The position numbers and the translations under genes are program-made. DNA of 64,000 nt from Microbacteriaceae bacterium (lineage in GTDB: Bacteria > Actinomycetota > Actinomycetes > Actinomycetales > Microbacteriaceae): assembly GCA_025352325.1 (NCBI GenBank), contig JANXTR010000038.1, positions 1 to 64,000 of the forward strand. The letters are read 5' to 3'. Under the pieces are notes generated by a model. It saw only the letters and a program-made list of their open reading frames with translations. It did not search any database and was not told where the DNA came from. The stretch's first letter is position 1. Each line of letters begins with the position of its first letter. Shown here in pieces: positions 25,119 through 37,267 of the stretch.

Positions 25119-26333
25119 ATGTCCGATATCGATTCCGACTCAGAGCGGCAGACTCCTGCGCCGTCGACTCAGCCTGACCCCGGCACGCCCGAGGCCGCGG
25201 ATGCGCCCTTCGACGAACTGCTGAGCCCGCTGCACGAGCTGCACGTCGAGGCGGGTGCCTCGTTCACCGACTTCGCCGGCTGGCAGATGCCGATGCGGTA
25301 CAGCTCAGACCTCGCCGAGCACCACGCCGTCCGCACCGGCGGGGGGCTCTTCGACCTCAGCCACATGGGCGAAATCCTCGTCGTCGGTCCGGAGGCCGCG
25401 CAGGCGCTCGACTATGCGCTCGCGGGCAAGCTGAGCGCGATCGTCGAGGGGCAGGCGAAGTACACGCTGCTGCTGGCGCGCGACGGCGGCATCCTGGATG
25501 ACCTGGTGGTCTATCGCACGGGCAAGGACCGCTACCTGGTGGTCGCCAATGCCAGCAACCGCGAGCTCGTCGCCCGGGAGCTGCGCGACCGCTGCTCGAT
25601 CTTCGACTGCCTCGTCGAGGACGAGTCCGACGAGATTGCCCTGATCGCCATGCAGGGTCCGATCGCCGAGGAGGTGCTGCGCAACGTCGAGGGCTTCGAC
25701 GTGCCCCTGGTAGATGGCCGCGGTCTCGACGGCCTGAAGTACTACCGCGCCATTCCGGCCGACTTCCGCGGCCACAACGTTCTTGTCGCCCGCACCGGCT
25801 ACACCGGGGAGGATGGATTCGAGTTCTACCTCGGACCGGTCGCCGCCGCCGAGCTCTGGGTCGCGCTGCTCGAGACCGGGGGAGGATCCGGTCTGGTGCC
25901 CGCCGGCCTCGCCGCCCGCGACACTCTGCGTCTCGAGGCCGGGATGCCGCTCTACGGGCACGAGCTGGACGCCGACACCTTTCCCGAGCAGGCCGGTCTT
26001 GCCAAGGTCGTCGCGCTCTCGAAAGAGGGCGACTTCGTCGGTCGCGCCGCGATCGAGGAGGGCCCGTCCTCCGATGCCCGCGTACTCGTCGGGCTGACGG
26101 CCGAGGGCAAGCGCGCCGGTCGCGCCGGCTACTCGATCGTGCTGCCCGACAGCGCGCACGTCGTCGGGGTCGTGACCTCCGGGGCGCTGTCGCCGACACT
26201 CGGCGTCCCCGTCGCGCTTGCCTACGTCGACCCGGACTACGCCGCGGTCGGCACGCTGCTTCACCTGGATGTCCGCGGCACGCGCGTGCCGGCATCCGTC
26301 GTCGCCCTGCCGTTCTATTCGAGGAAGAAGTGA
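25119..26333 (+). CDS. gcvT: Aminomethyltransferase (glycine cleavage T protein)
   Basis: A 404-residue T protein that moves the methylene group from aminomethylated GcvH to tetrahydrofolate, releasing ammonia. After a 35-residue acidic/proline extension, the conserved parts are [25 protein letters not shown], the folate-pocket [12 protein letters not shown] and [20 protein letters not shown]. The N-terminal extension is longer than usual, so a start further downstream is possible, but the ATG at 25119 has a GAGAACTCGCCACC leader and no better candidate. It is the first gene after the glycine riboswitch and its stop overlaps a possible gcvH GTG. Confidence 0.96.
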   Translation: MSDIDSDSERQTPAPSTQPDPGTPEAADAPFDELLSPLHELHVEAGASFTDFAGWQMPMRYSSDLAEHHAVRTGGGLFDLSHMGEILVVGPEAAQALDYALAGKLSAIVEGQAKYTLLLARDGGILDDLVVYRTGKDRYLVVANASNRELVARELRDRCSIFDCLVEDESDEIALIAMQGPIAEEVLRNVEGFDVPLVDGRGLDGLKYYRAIPADFRGHNVLVARTGYTGEDGFEFYLGPVAAAELWVALLETGGGSGLVPAGLAARDTLRLEAGMPLYGHELDADTFPEQAGLAKVVALSKEGDFVGRAAIEEGPSSDARVLVGLTAEGKRAGRAGYSIVLPDSAHVVGVVTSGALSPTLGVPVALAYVDPDYAAVGTLLHLDVRGTRVPASVVALPFYSRKK

Positions 26334-26335
26334 CC

Positions 26336-26707
26336 ATGACCGAGCCCGCCGCCGACCTCCACTACACCGCCGACCACGAGTGGATCGCCGTCGACGGCGA
26401 CGTCGCCACGGTGGGTATCACCGCGTACGCGGCCGACAAGCTGGGCGACGTCGTCTACGTCGACCTGCCGAAGGTCGGCGCGACCGTGAGTGCGAGCACC
26501 GTGATCGGCGAGATCGAGTCGACGAAGTCGGTCGGCGAGCTGTTCGCCCCCGTCGCTGGCGAGGTCATCGAGATCAACCAGGCGGTCGTCGACCAGCCCG
26601 ACCTTGTCAACGCGGACCCCTTCGGCGACGCCTGGATGATCAAGGTCCGCTTCACCGAGCTGCCCACGCTGCTTACCGCGGCCGAGTACGCCGCCCTCAC
26701 CGACTAA
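26336..26707 (+). CDS. gcvH: Glycine cleavage H protein
   Basis: A lipoyl carrier protein of 123 residues (125 from GTG 26330). The lipoylated lysine is in [13 protein letters not shown] (Lys64 from the ATG), with [13 protein letters not shown] at the start, [19 protein letters not shown] and the C-terminal PYGDAW-like FGDAWMIKV. It shuttles the aminomethyl group between GcvP and GcvT. GTG 26330 overlaps the gcvT stop, but the ATG at 26336 has the better-spaced GAGGAAGAA ribosome-binding site. It is second in the riboswitch-controlled gcvT-gcvH-gcvP operon. Confidence 0.95.
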   Translation: MTEPAADLHYTADHEWIAVDGDVATVGITAYAADKLGDVVYVDLPKVGATVSASTVIGEIESTKSVGELFAPVAGEVIEINQAVVDQPDLVNADPFGDAWMIKVRFTELPTLLTAAEYAALTD

Positions 26708-26737
26708 CCGCTTTCCCCAAAGGACTTCTTCCCCCAC

Positions 26738-29635
<2,898 letters not shown>

Positions 29636-29649
29636 CGAACCGTCCTCCT

Positions 29650-29683
29650 CCGTGAGAGTACGTAGATCTGCGTACTCTCACGG
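29650..29683. terminator. Stem-loop after gcvP
   Basis: CCGTGAGAGTACG and CGTACTCTCACGG form a perfect 13-bp stem around an 8-nt loop (TAGATCTG). It begins 15 bp after the gcvP stop, with no T-tract, and lies between convergent gcvP and the peroxiredoxin gene, so it may terminate both. The rest of the gap (29684-29831) shows only an imperfect GCTGACCG direct repeat. Confidence 0.65.
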
Positions 29684-29831
29684 GCGAGAGCAGCCCGGAA
29701 CGCGTACTTTCGGGAGCTGATCAGCCGCTGACCGCAGCGACCGCGTCGGTGGAAAGCAGAGCCACCCCGCTGACCGATGCGACCGCGCTCGTATCGATCA
29801 GCGGCATGCGTGCCGCAGAAGCGGCGGCGCG

Positions 29832-30350
29832 CTAAAACGACGGCGGTGCGAACGCGAACGCGTGGCCGGACGGAGCCGGGAACAGGCGCAGGATCTGCTC
29901 CTTGATCTCGGCGGCGCGTCGATAGGTGAATCCGAGCATCGCCACGTGCTTCCAGCGCACGACATTGTCGGTGTCGATGATGAACACCGACCGCCGCAGG
30001 ATACTGCCGAGAGCGACCCCGTACGCCTTGCCGACACCGTCGCGGTGATCGGCGAGCAGCGGGAAGGTCAGCCCGTTCTTGAGAGCGAACTCCTCGTGGC
30101 TCTCGACGCCCTGCAGGCTGATGCCCCAGACCTCGGCGCCGAGGTCTTCGAAGCCGGCGAAGTCGTCCTGGTAGCTGCACATCTGCTCCGTGCAGACCTT
30201 GCTCTGGTCGAGGGGATAGAACGCGAGCACCACGGGACCGTCGCGCCGGGCATCCAGCGAATACTCCGCGTGTTCGAAACGACCGTTGACCATCCGCATG
30301 CCGGGTAGACGGAACTGCGGTGCATGATCACCGACCTTGAGTGCCCCCAT
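29832..30350 (-). CDS. Peroxiredoxin (AhpC/TSA-Bcp type)
   Basis: A 172-residue thiol peroxidase that reduces hydrogen peroxide and organic hydroperoxides. The peroxidatic cysteine is Cys53 in YPLDQSKVCT and a second cysteine five residues on (Cys58 in EQMCSYQDD) fits the atypical 2-Cys arrangement of Bcp/AhpE-like enzymes. The VGDHAPQFRLPG start, GVSLQGVESHEEFAL-like helix and RSVFIIDTDNVVRW strand are conserved. The usual start given by a longer frame (30362) is rejected; ATG 30350 is 7 nt after a TATGCT -10 (leaderless) and starts the domain at the family position. The C-terminal AFAFAPPSF tail is atypical. Confidence 0.92.
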   Translation of the reverse strand: MGALKVGDHAPQFRLPGMRMVNGRFEHAEYSLDARRDGPVVLAFYPLDQSKVCTEQMCSYQDDFAGFEDLGAEVWGISLQGVESHEEFALKNGLTFPLLADHRDGVGKAYGVALGSILRRSVFIIDTDNVVRWKHVAMLGFTYRRAAEIKEQILRLFPAPSGHAFAFAPPSF

Positions 30351-30395
30351 GAACGTCAGCATATCCGCAGATGGGTGCGGGGACGACGGATCTGT

Positions 30396-31556
30396 CTACC
30401 GTGCCGCGCCGACCGGGTTCGGCGTTCGGGACGCCCGCGATCCGCTTCGCACGACGACGACGACGGCGGTGGCGATCACGAGCACTAGCATCAGCCCGGC
30501 GGTGACGACAGTCAGCTCGACGTCGACGAGCACGTTGAACATCACCAGGCACGCGAGGAACACTGCCAGGGAGCGCTGCGCGATCGCGAGAACCAGTCCC
30601 AGCACGGCCATCATCAGCAGCGGGATGGCGTAGTAGCGAGCGAGCACCGGATCGGTGAAGAGCCGGATGGCGCACACCATCAGAGGCACGAGCCAGACCG
30701 CGTCGACCCGGCGCCGGGTGAGCCAAGCGGTGACCGCTCCGCCGCCCAGCGCCAGCACGCCCTGGGTGAGCCGCAGCGGCCACGGGAACGTCGTCTCGTC
30801 GGGGAACAGCAGATGCGCGAGCGTGTTGTCGTAGATCGGCCACGAGAACGAGAACATGTGGAACGGTCCGAGCAGGGCGAAGGGCGCGAACAGCACGAGG
30901 AGCGCCGTGATGCCGCCGAGCGCCGAGCGCACGACGGTGCGGAGGTCGATGCGCGGGGCGAGCAGCAGGACCGGCAGGCCGAGTAGACCCCACAGCTCCC
31001 AGCCCGTGGTGGCGGCCAGCACCACGGCAGCCGCGAACGCCGAGCCGCGACGGGCGAGCATGGCGGCCACGATCCACATGAGGGGGACGATGCACTCGGC
31101 GGGGTGCCCGACCGAGATCGCCTGTGCCGTCTGACCGCTGATCGCCGTGATAAGCGCGGGGACGACGGCCAAGGGCACGCTCCACGTCGGCGTCAGGGGG
31201 CGCAGCAGCCGCTCCGCGAGCCAGGCGAACGCGATCGACAGCAGCGTGGCGACGACGATGCCGAACACGATCCAGCCGAGCGGGCTCTGGACGCCGAGGA
31301 GGAACGGGACGCCCCAGAACAGCAGCTCGAGCGGCCCGGCCTGGATGATCGGATTGTCGAAGACGCTCGCCCAGTGCCCGGTCAGGATCTGGGCGCCCGC
31401 CGGTCCGAACAGCTCGAAGTCGACCGGCGGTCCGACCGTCGGCGTCGCGACCACGGCGTTGGCGACGACCGCCAGAGCGGTCAGCACGACGAGTCCGACG
31501 GTGATCGGTCGACGCCAGCGGGCCGGGACCACGGGAAGTCGCAGCCGAGTCGTCAT
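30396..31556 (-). CDS. Polytopic membrane protein
   Basis: A 386-residue very hydrophobic protein with about ten predicted transmembrane helices and few charged residues outside loops. No catalytic motif is secure. A periplasmic loop after helix 1 (TPTVGPPVDFELFGPAGAQI) and the layout resemble GT-C-type mannosyltransferase-like or DUF2029-like proteins, but the acidic signature is not clear, so I leave the function open. The ATG at 31556 has a CACAAT hexamer 6 nt upstream. It is 28 bp after the CPBP protease gene on the same strand and may be cotranscribed with it. Confidence 0.75.
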   Translation of the reverse strand: MTTRLRLPVVPARWRRPITVGLVVLTALAVVANAVVATPTVGPPVDFELFGPAGAQILTGHWASVFDNPIIQAGPLELLFWGVPFLLGVQSPLGWIVFGIVVATLLSIAFAWLAERLLRPLTPTWSVPLAVVPALITAISGQTAQAISVGHPAECIVPLMWIVAAMLARRGSAFAAAVVLAATTGWELWGLLGLPVLLLAPRIDLRTVVRSALGGITALLVLFAPFALLGPFHMFSFSWPIYDNTLAHLLFPDETTFPWPLRLTQGVLALGGGAVTAWLTRRRVDAVWLVPLMVCAIRLFTDPVLARYYAIPLLMMAVLGLVLAIAQRSLAVFLACLVMFNVLVDVELTVVTAGLMLVLVIATAVVVVVRSGSRASRTPNPVGAAR

Positions 31557-31584
31557 CCGCTCATTGTGGCCGACCGGCGATCCG

Positions 31585-32397
31585 CTACTTGGATGCCGCC
31601 CCGAAGAGCCCCGGGAACGTCGCGATTGCCCAGCCGTAGCCGACGAAGATCGCGGCGTCGATGACGACGTGCGCGATCACGAAGGGGAGCACCCGTTTTG
31701 TGCGCGTGTAGAGAAATCCGAACAGCATCCCCATCAGGAAGTTGCCGAGGAAGGCTCCGAAGCCCTGGTACAGGTGGTAGCTGCCGCGCAGGATCGCCGC
31801 GGCCACGATGATCCGCCAGCGACCCCAGCCGAGCCGGTCCAGGCGCTCGAAGAGGTAGCCCAGGATGATGATCTCCTCCTGGAGTCCGGCCCGCAGCGCC
31901 GACAGCAGGAGCACGGGGACGGTCCACCAGTGCGCGCCGAGAGCCGCTGCATCCACGGTCACATTGACGTTCAGAGCCTTTGCGGCCAGGTAGATGCCGA
32001 TGCCTGGAATCCCGATGACGAGGGCGAGAACGACCCCGCGCCATGCGTCGTCGAACGGTCGCCGCCCGTCGATGCCCAGCCGGGACAGGTGCGGGGCGGC
32101 GCTGCTCCAGAGCAGGAAGCAGACCAGCAGCACCGGCGCCACGTCGAACACGAGGGCGAGCAGGTTGTAGATCAGGTTGAACGGGTCGCGGTCGCTGAGA
32201 TCGGTATTGATGTGCGCGGTTTGAGCGGAGAGCTTCGTTGGCGCGGTCAGGTAGTACCAGAGCTTCACGATCGCGTAAACGGCGTACTGCCCGAGGGATA
32301 GCGAGAGCACGATCGCGATCTCCCACCCGAGGCGAGCGCGTGACGCGGTCGACGGGACATCGGGATTGGAGGATGTCGACAAACCCGATCCGCTCAC
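31585..32397 (-). CDS. CPBP-family intramembrane metalloprotease
   Basis: A 270-residue membrane protein of the CPBP (CAAX protease / Abi) family. Motif 1 is QEEIIILGYLF with the EE pair (the usual Arg of EExxxR is replaced, as in some actinobacterial members), motif 2 is RGSYHLYQG, motif 3 is HVVIDAA. About seven helices surround these. Relatives cleave prenylated or membrane peptides or mature bacteriocins; function here is not known. The GTG at 32397 is 7 nt after TAGCAT, giving a leaderless transcript. It is divergent from the peptide transporter genes. Confidence 0.88.
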   Translation of the reverse strand: MSGSGLSTSSNPDVPSTASRARLGWEIAIVLSLSLGQYAVYAIVKLWYYLTAPTKLSAQTAHINTDLSDRDPFNLIYNLLALVFDVAPVLLVCFLLWSSAAPHLSRLGIDGRRPFDDAWRGVVLALVIGIPGIGIYLAAKALNVNVTVDAAALGAHWWTVPVLLLSALRAGLQEEIIILGYLFERLDRLGWGRWRIIVAAAILRGSYHLYQGFGAFLGNFLMGMLFGFLYTRTKRVLPFVIAHVVIDAAIFVGYGWAIATFPGLFGAASK

Positions 32398-32569
32398 GGA
32401 ATCGATGCTACGCGTCGGCGCCCGTCGAGCGTGTTCGGCAAGAATTCATCGAGCACCCAGCGATACGCGCAGGATTCTCGCGATGAACGCGGCGATCGTG
32501 CACAAGATGAGCGTGCACGCAACAATCCGCAGACCTCATTTCCGCCGCGTAACGATTCCTCTCACAGTT

Positions 32570-32598
32570 TTGCGCAATCGTGACCCTCTCTTTAGGGT
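32570..32598 (+). promoter_or_regulatory. Promoter of the peptide transporter genes
   Basis: TTGCGC (32570-32575), 17 nt, TAGGGT (32593-32598), then a leader of about 57 nt to the TTG start at 32662 with its strong ribosome-binding site. The 264-bp gap to the divergent protease gene shows no other element that I can identify. Confidence 0.5.
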
Positions 32599-32661
32599 CT
32601 AGGTATCCAGCACGGTTGCGGGGGACACCTCTGCGCCGTCACATCTTGCACAGGAGGAACA

Positions 32662-34425
32662 TTGAAACTCACACGGGTTTCTCTCGTGGCGATTGTCGCC
32701 GCGGGAGCCTTGGCCTTGGCGGGCTGCGCCGCCGGCGGAGGCTCCGAGATTCAGACGGGCACCACTCTCACAGCAGTTGAGAACTCGCCCTTCACCTCGG
32801 CGAACGGTGGCACCGCCGACGGCAACACGACGTACAACAACAACATCAACTACATGACGTCCTCGGGGTGGAACTACTACGACAACACCCCGAAGCTCGT
32901 CAAGAACACCAAGTTCGGCACGTACACGGTCGTCAGCAAGAGCCCGCTGACCATCAAGTACACGATCACCGACGGTGTGAAGTGGTCGGATGGCACCCCC
33001 GTCGATGCCTCGGACATGCTGCTCGCCTGGGCCGCCAACATCACCAAGTACAACGACGCCAAGGGCAAGGTCAACTTCACGTCGGCAGCTGCCGGTGGCG
33101 GACTGGACCTGGTGACCGCCGTGCCGAAGATCTCCGACAGCAAGAAGTCGCTGACCCTCGTGTACTCGAAGGACTTCGTCGACTGGGAGACCGCGTTCGC
33201 GGTCGGCATGCCCGCGCACATCGTCTACGAGGAGGCCTTCCCGAAGGTCACCGACGCCACCAAGGCGAAGGACGCGCTCGTCAAGGCGATCCAGGGAGAC
33301 GACGCCGTAGCGCTGGTCAAGCTCGCGAAGGTCTGGGGCAGCAGCTTCAACATGACCTCGACGCCGACCGACAAGAAGCTCCTCGTCTCCAACGGACCGT
33401 ACGTGATCAGCAAGCTCGTCAAGGATCAGTACATCACCCTGACCGCGAACAAGGACTACAGCTGGGGCCCGTTGCCCAAGCTGTCCAAGATCACCGTCCG
33501 CTTCATCCAGGACCCCACCGCTCAGGTGCAGGCCCTGCAGAACGGCGAAGTGAGCATCATTTCCGGACAGGCGACGGCTGACACCGTAGCGGCGCTGAAG
33601 GGTCTGAGCGGTGTCACCACCACGACGACCTCAACGTCCACCTACGAGCACGTCGACCTGACGTTCAACAACGGTGGTCCGTTCGACCCGGCGACGTACG
33701 GTGGCGACGCGACCAAGGCTCTCGAGGTCCGCGAAGCGTTCCTGAAGACCATCCCGCGTCAGGACATCATCGACAAGCTGATCAAGCCGATCAGCGACAC
33801 GGCCAAGCTCGACGACTCGCAGACCATCCTCCCGGGTGCCGCAGGCTACGACGAGTCGGTCAAGGCCAACGGTTCGGCGGACTACGCCAAGGTCGACATC
33901 GAGGGTGCCAAGGCGCTCCTCGCCAAGGCCGGCGTCACGAGCCCGAGCGTCAAGTTCATGTACGGCAAGAGCAACACCCGCCGTGCGAGCGAGTTCGCCC
34001 TGATCCAGGCTTCGGCCAAGCAGGCGGGCTTCAACGTCATCGATGCCGGTGACGACACCTGGGGCCAGAAGCTCGGAGACGGCACGTATGACGCCGTTCT
34101 CTTCGCCTGGCAGTTCACCTCGCTGGCGGTGACGGGTACTCAGACCCAGATCCAGACGGGTGGCGGTAACAACTTCAACGGCTACGCCAACAAGAGCGTG
34201 GATACCGCGTTTACCACGCTGACGGGCGAGTACGACGCCTCGAAGCAGCAGGCGCTCCTCGCCCAGATCGATAAGAGTCTGTGGACGGACGCCTACGGTG
34301 TGACGATCTTCCAGTTCCCGGAGGTCACGGCCTTCTCGGACAAGGTGAAGAACGTTTCGGACAACCCGCTTTCTCCGAGCGTGTTCTGGAACTTCTTCGA
34401 CTGGACGTCCAGCACCAAGAAGTAG
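32662..34425 (+). CDS. Peptide ABC transporter substrate-binding lipoprotein
   Basis: A 587-residue extracytoplasmic binding protein of the SBP_bac_5 (DppA/OppA) family. The signal peptide ends in a lipobox, LALAGC (cleavage before Cys22), so the protein is membrane-anchored. The mature part has KYTITDGVKWSDGTPVDASD, the family hallmark, and the C-terminal NVSDNPLSPSVFWNF. The TTG start at 32662 is fixed by AGGAGGAA two bases before it and by the signal peptide. A strong stem-loop follows the gene before the first permease, probably lowering permease expression relative to the binding protein. It delivers short peptides; specificity unknown. Confidence 0.94.
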   Translation: MKLTRVSLVAIVAAGALALAGCAAGGGSEIQTGTTLTAVENSPFTSANGGTADGNTTYNNNINYMTSSGWNYYDNTPKLVKNTKFGTYTVVSKSPLTIKYTITDGVKWSDGTPVDASDMLLAWAANITKYNDAKGKVNFTSAAAGGGLDLVTAVPKISDSKKSLTLVYSKDFVDWETAFAVGMPAHIVYEEAFPKVTDATKAKDALVKAIQGDDAVALVKLAKVWGSSFNMTSTPTDKKLLVSNGPYVISKLVKDQYITLTANKDYSWGPLPKLSKITVRFIQDPTAQVQALQNGEVSIISGQATADTVAALKGLSGVTTTTTSTSTYEHVDLTFNNGGPFDPATYGGDATKALEVREAFLKTIPRQDIIDKLIKPISDTAKLDDSQTILPGAAGYDESVKANGSADYAKVDIEGAKALLAKAGVTSPSVKFMYGKSNTRRASEFALIQASAKQAGFNVIDAGDDTWGQKLGDGTYDAVLFAWQFTSLAVTGTQTQIQTGGGNNFNGYANKSVDTAFTTLTGEYDASKQQALLAQIDKSLWTDAYGVTIFQFPEVTAFSDKVKNVSDNPLSPSVFWNFFDWTSSTKK

Positions 34426-34449
34426 CTCGCGACCCGTACGGGTCTCACC

Positions 34450-34480
34450 GGACGCCGGGGGCGAACAGCCCCCGGCGTCC
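34450..34480 (+). terminator. Stem-loop between binding protein and permease genes
   Basis: GGACGCCGGGGGC, loop GAACA, GCCCCCGGCGTCC: a perfect 13-bp, nearly all-GC stem 25 bp after the stop codon and about 110 bp before the next start. Without a T-tract it is more likely a partial terminator or an mRNA 3'-end stabiliser than a full stop, a common way to keep binding-protein levels high. Confidence 0.65.
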
Positions 34481-34590
34481 TCGCGAGAGGCACGAGCTCT
34501 TGCTCTCACTGTTGGGAAAAGCAATGATCGTCACACACCCCCGCCGATCCTCACGGATCACCCTCGGGACCCCAGAAGAACGTTGAGTCG

Positions 34591-36132
34591 ATGCTGACCT
34601 TCCTGTCCCGCCGCCTCCTTGCGTCGCTTCTGGTGCTGCTCGCGGCTTCCTACGTCGTCTACATCCTGTCCGCCAATGCCGGCGACCCGCTCGACGATCT
34701 CCGCACCACCACCGCCAAGAACAAAGAAGAACTGATCCAGCAGCGGATCGCCCTGCTCCACCTCGATGTCCCCGCGCCGCTTCGTTACTTCATCTGGCTC
34801 GGCGGCGTGCTCAAGGTCTTCATCGGCCAGTTCGATCTGGGCAAGTCGCGCAGCGGCCAGAACGTCACCGACATGCTTGCATCGGCGGTCGGCGTCACGG
34901 TCCAGCTGCTGATCACGGCGACCCTGCTGGCGATCATCTTCGGCATTCTGATCGGCATCACCACCGCCCTGCGCCAGTACAGCGGGTACGACTACACAGT
35001 CACCACGCTGTCGTTCCTGTTCTTCTCACTTCCCTCGTTCTTCGTGGCCGTCATCCTCAAGCAGTACGTCGGCATCGGCTTCAACAACTTCCTCCAAGCC
35101 CCGGGATTTCCGTGGTGGGTGATCCTGCTCGCGGCGCTGATCGCCGGCGCGGTGTGGCAGGGCATTCTCGGCGGAAATGCGCGACGAAGGCTCATCACCG
35201 CGGCGATCGCGGGCGGCGCGACGGCGGTGGTAATGACGTATGTCAGCCTCACCGTCTGGTTCAGCAATCCGTCGCTGGGTATCGCGATGCTCGCGGTGCT
35301 GGGCGTCGGTGTGGCCTTCCTGGTGACGACCCTCACCTCGGGACTCGCCAACCGCAAGTCGCTGTACACGGGCCTCACCGTGGTGGCGATCGGCCTGGCG
35401 GTCTACTACCCGTTCAACCTCATCTCGGACTACCTGACCATCTGGTCGGTGATCGGCTTGGCGGTTCTCACTGTCGCCGTCGGCCTCCTCGTCGGGTATC
35501 TGTGGGGGGGAACGGATCGCGGTGTCTCCGCACGGACAGGTGCGCTGACGGCGTTCCTCGTCGGATTCCTGATCGTCGTCGACCGGCTGATGCGCTCGTG
35601 GAACAACTACGCCACCAGCGACATCATCAACGGCCGCCCGATCGGAACCGTGGGGTCGGGCACGCCGAACCTCAGCGACGTCACCACGAACTTCTGGATC
35701 GAGAGCGTCGACAGCTTCACCCACCTGCTGCTGCCGACGATGTCGCTCGTCCTGATCTCGCTCGCGGCGTACAGCCGCTACTCGCGGGCGAGCCTGCTCG
35801 ACGTGCTCAATCAGGACTACATCAGGACCGCACGGGCCAAGGGTCTGAACGAACGCACCGTGATCATGCGGCACGCGTTCCGCAACGCCCTCATCCCGAT
35901 CACGACGATCGTCGCGTTCGACTTCGGCGGACTGGTCGGAGGTGCGATCATCACCGAGATCATCTTCGCCTGGTCGGGGATGGGCAAGCTGTTCAACGAC
36001 GCCCTTCGTCTCGTCGACGTCAACCCGCTGATGGGCTTCTTCCTCGTCACCGGCTCTGTCGCCGTGCTCTTCAATCTCCTCGCCGATCTCAGTTACACGG
36101 CGCTTGACCCACGGATCCGGGTGACAGTATGA
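34591..36132 (+). CDS. Peptide ABC transporter permease (DppB type) with long membrane insertion
   Basis: A 513-residue permease of the DppB/OppB family, about 180 residues longer than usual. The N-terminal part (RRLLASLLVLLAASYVVYIL; to about residue 185) and the C-terminal binding-protein-dependent transport domain with its EAA-like loop RTARAKGLNERTVIMRHAFRNA are normal. Between them, about residues 186-340 hold four or five extra hydrophobic segments. The first permease of the pair, it forms the channel with the next gene, whose ATG overlaps its stop (ATGA). I recall enlarged DppB-like permeases in other Microbacteriaceae, so the insertion may be lineage-specific rather than damage. Confidence 0.92.
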   Translation: MLTFLSRRLLASLLVLLAASYVVYILSANAGDPLDDLRTTTAKNKEELIQQRIALLHLDVPAPLRYFIWLGGVLKVFIGQFDLGKSRSGQNVTDMLASAVGVTVQLLITATLLAIIFGILIGITTALRQYSGYDYTVTTLSFLFFSLPSFFVAVILKQYVGIGFNNFLQAPGFPWWVILLAALIAGAVWQGILGGNARRRLITAAIAGGATAVVMTYVSLTVWFSNPSLGIAMLAVLGVGVAFLVTTLTSGLANRKSLYTGLTVVAIGLAVYYPFNLISDYLTIWSVIGLAVLTVAVGLLVGYLWGGTDRGVSARTGALTAFLVGFLIVVDRLMRSWNNYATSDIINGRPIGTVGSGTPNLSDVTTNFWIESVDSFTHLLLPTMSLVLISLAAYSRYSRASLLDVLNQDYIRTARAKGLNERTVIMRHAFRNALIPITTIVAFDFGGLVGGAIITEIIFAWSGMGKLFNDALRLVDVNPLMGFFLVTGSVAVLFNLLADLSYTALDPRIRVTV

Positions 36133-37262
36133 CCATCCCACTGAGCCCGCAACCGCCGCTCAACGAGGGGGAGGGCGACGCAGACCGCGACACCCTCAGC
36201 GACGACACCATCCTGAAGGATCCGGTGGGCGAGAAGTCCGAGAACTCCATCGAGCTCAAAGAGATCGAGGGCCTCAGCCAGGGTCGGATCGTCATCCGCC
36301 GCTTCTTCCGGCACCGCGGCGCTCTCATTTCGATGATCGTGCTCGTGGCGGTCATCGTGGTGGCCTTCACCTCAGAGGGCATCGATGCCCTCGGGATCAA
36401 GATCCCGGGATGGTGGAAGTACAACTACGACTTCATCGGCAGCGTCGTGAACGGCGGCCATCCCACTCTGAGCGTCGTGCCGGAGTGGTTGGGCGGCCAG
36501 GGGATCCGCTGGGGCGATCACCCCTTCGGTCAGGACGAGATCGGGCACGACACCTTCGCCCAGGTCATGCGCGGCACGCAGTCGTCGCTGATGATCGTGT
36601 TCGTCGTTGGCATCGTCTCGACATTCATCGGCGTCGTCGTCGGCGCGGTGAGCGGCTTCTTCCGTGGCGCCATCGACACCATCCTGATGCGCATCACCGA
36701 CGTCTTCATCATCATCCCGCTGCTCGTGCTGACCGCGGTCCTCGGGCGCACATACAGCCACTCGGGCCCCTTCGTGCTCGCGATCGTCCTGGGGCTCGCG
36801 TCCTGGACGGGCCTCGCCCGCTTGGTCCGCGGCGACGTCCTGGGACTCCGTGAGCGCGAGTTCGTGGATGCCGCCCGGGTCGCAGGCGCAAGCGCCCGCC
36901 GGATCATGTTCGTCCACATCCTGCCGAACTCGATCGGTGTCGTCATCGTCAACGCGACGCTGCTGATGTCGGCGACCATTCTCACCGAGGCCGCGATCGG
37001 CTTCCTCGGGTTCGGCGTCAAGGCTCCGGATGTCTCCCTCGGCAAGCTGATCTACGACTTCGAGACGGCGTTCACGGTGCGCCCGTGGCTGTTCTGGTGG
37101 CCGGGTGTCCTGATCGTGATCATCGCCCTGACGATCAACTTCATCGGCGATGGACTCCGCGATGCCTTCGACCCGCGGCAGAAGCGGGCGCTCAACCGCG
37201 CCGCTCGGCTCGCCAAGGCCGAGGCCCGCGCGAAGGCCCGCGTGGCGGCGGCGACCTCGTGA
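36129..37262 (+). CDS. Peptide ABC transporter permease (DppC type)
   Basis: A 377-residue second permease of the DppC/OppC family. A polar N-terminus of about 55 residues precedes the first helix (ALISMIVLVAVIVVAFTSEG), and the conserved binding-protein-dependent permease domain has GAVSGFFRGAIDTILMRITD and the EAA loop REFVDAARVAGASARRIMF. The C-terminal 25 residues are Ala/Arg/Lys-rich. It overlaps the DppB-type gene by 4 nt. The next gene on the same strand, the fused ATPase, is 728 bp away because an antisense PH-domain gene lies between. Confidence 0.93.
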   Translation: MTIPLSPQPPLNEGEGDADRDTLSDDTILKDPVGEKSENSIELKEIEGLSQGRIVIRRFFRHRGALISMIVLVAVIVVAFTSEGIDALGIKIPGWWKYNYDFIGSVVNGGHPTLSVVPEWLGGQGIRWGDHPFGQDEIGHDTFAQVMRGTQSSLMIVFVVGIVSTFIGVVVGAVSGFFRGAIDTILMRITDVFIIIPLLVLTAVLGRTYSHSGPFVLAIVLGLASWTGLARLVRGDVLGLREREFVDAARVAGASARRIMFVHILPNSIGVVIVNATLLMSATILTEAAIGFLGFGVKAPDVSLGKLIYDFETAFTVRPWLFWWPGVLIVIIALTINFIGDGLRDAFDPRQKRALNRAARLAKAEARAKARVAAATS

Positions 37263-37267
37263 CGGTC

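Noticed and set aside
29721-29807. 28-residue minus-strand frame with repeats (AVASVSG, AVAAVSG) in the gap after gcvP
   Set aside because: No ribosome-binding site, no promoter; the repetition comes from an imperfect GCTGACCG direct repeat in the DNA. No evidence of coding.
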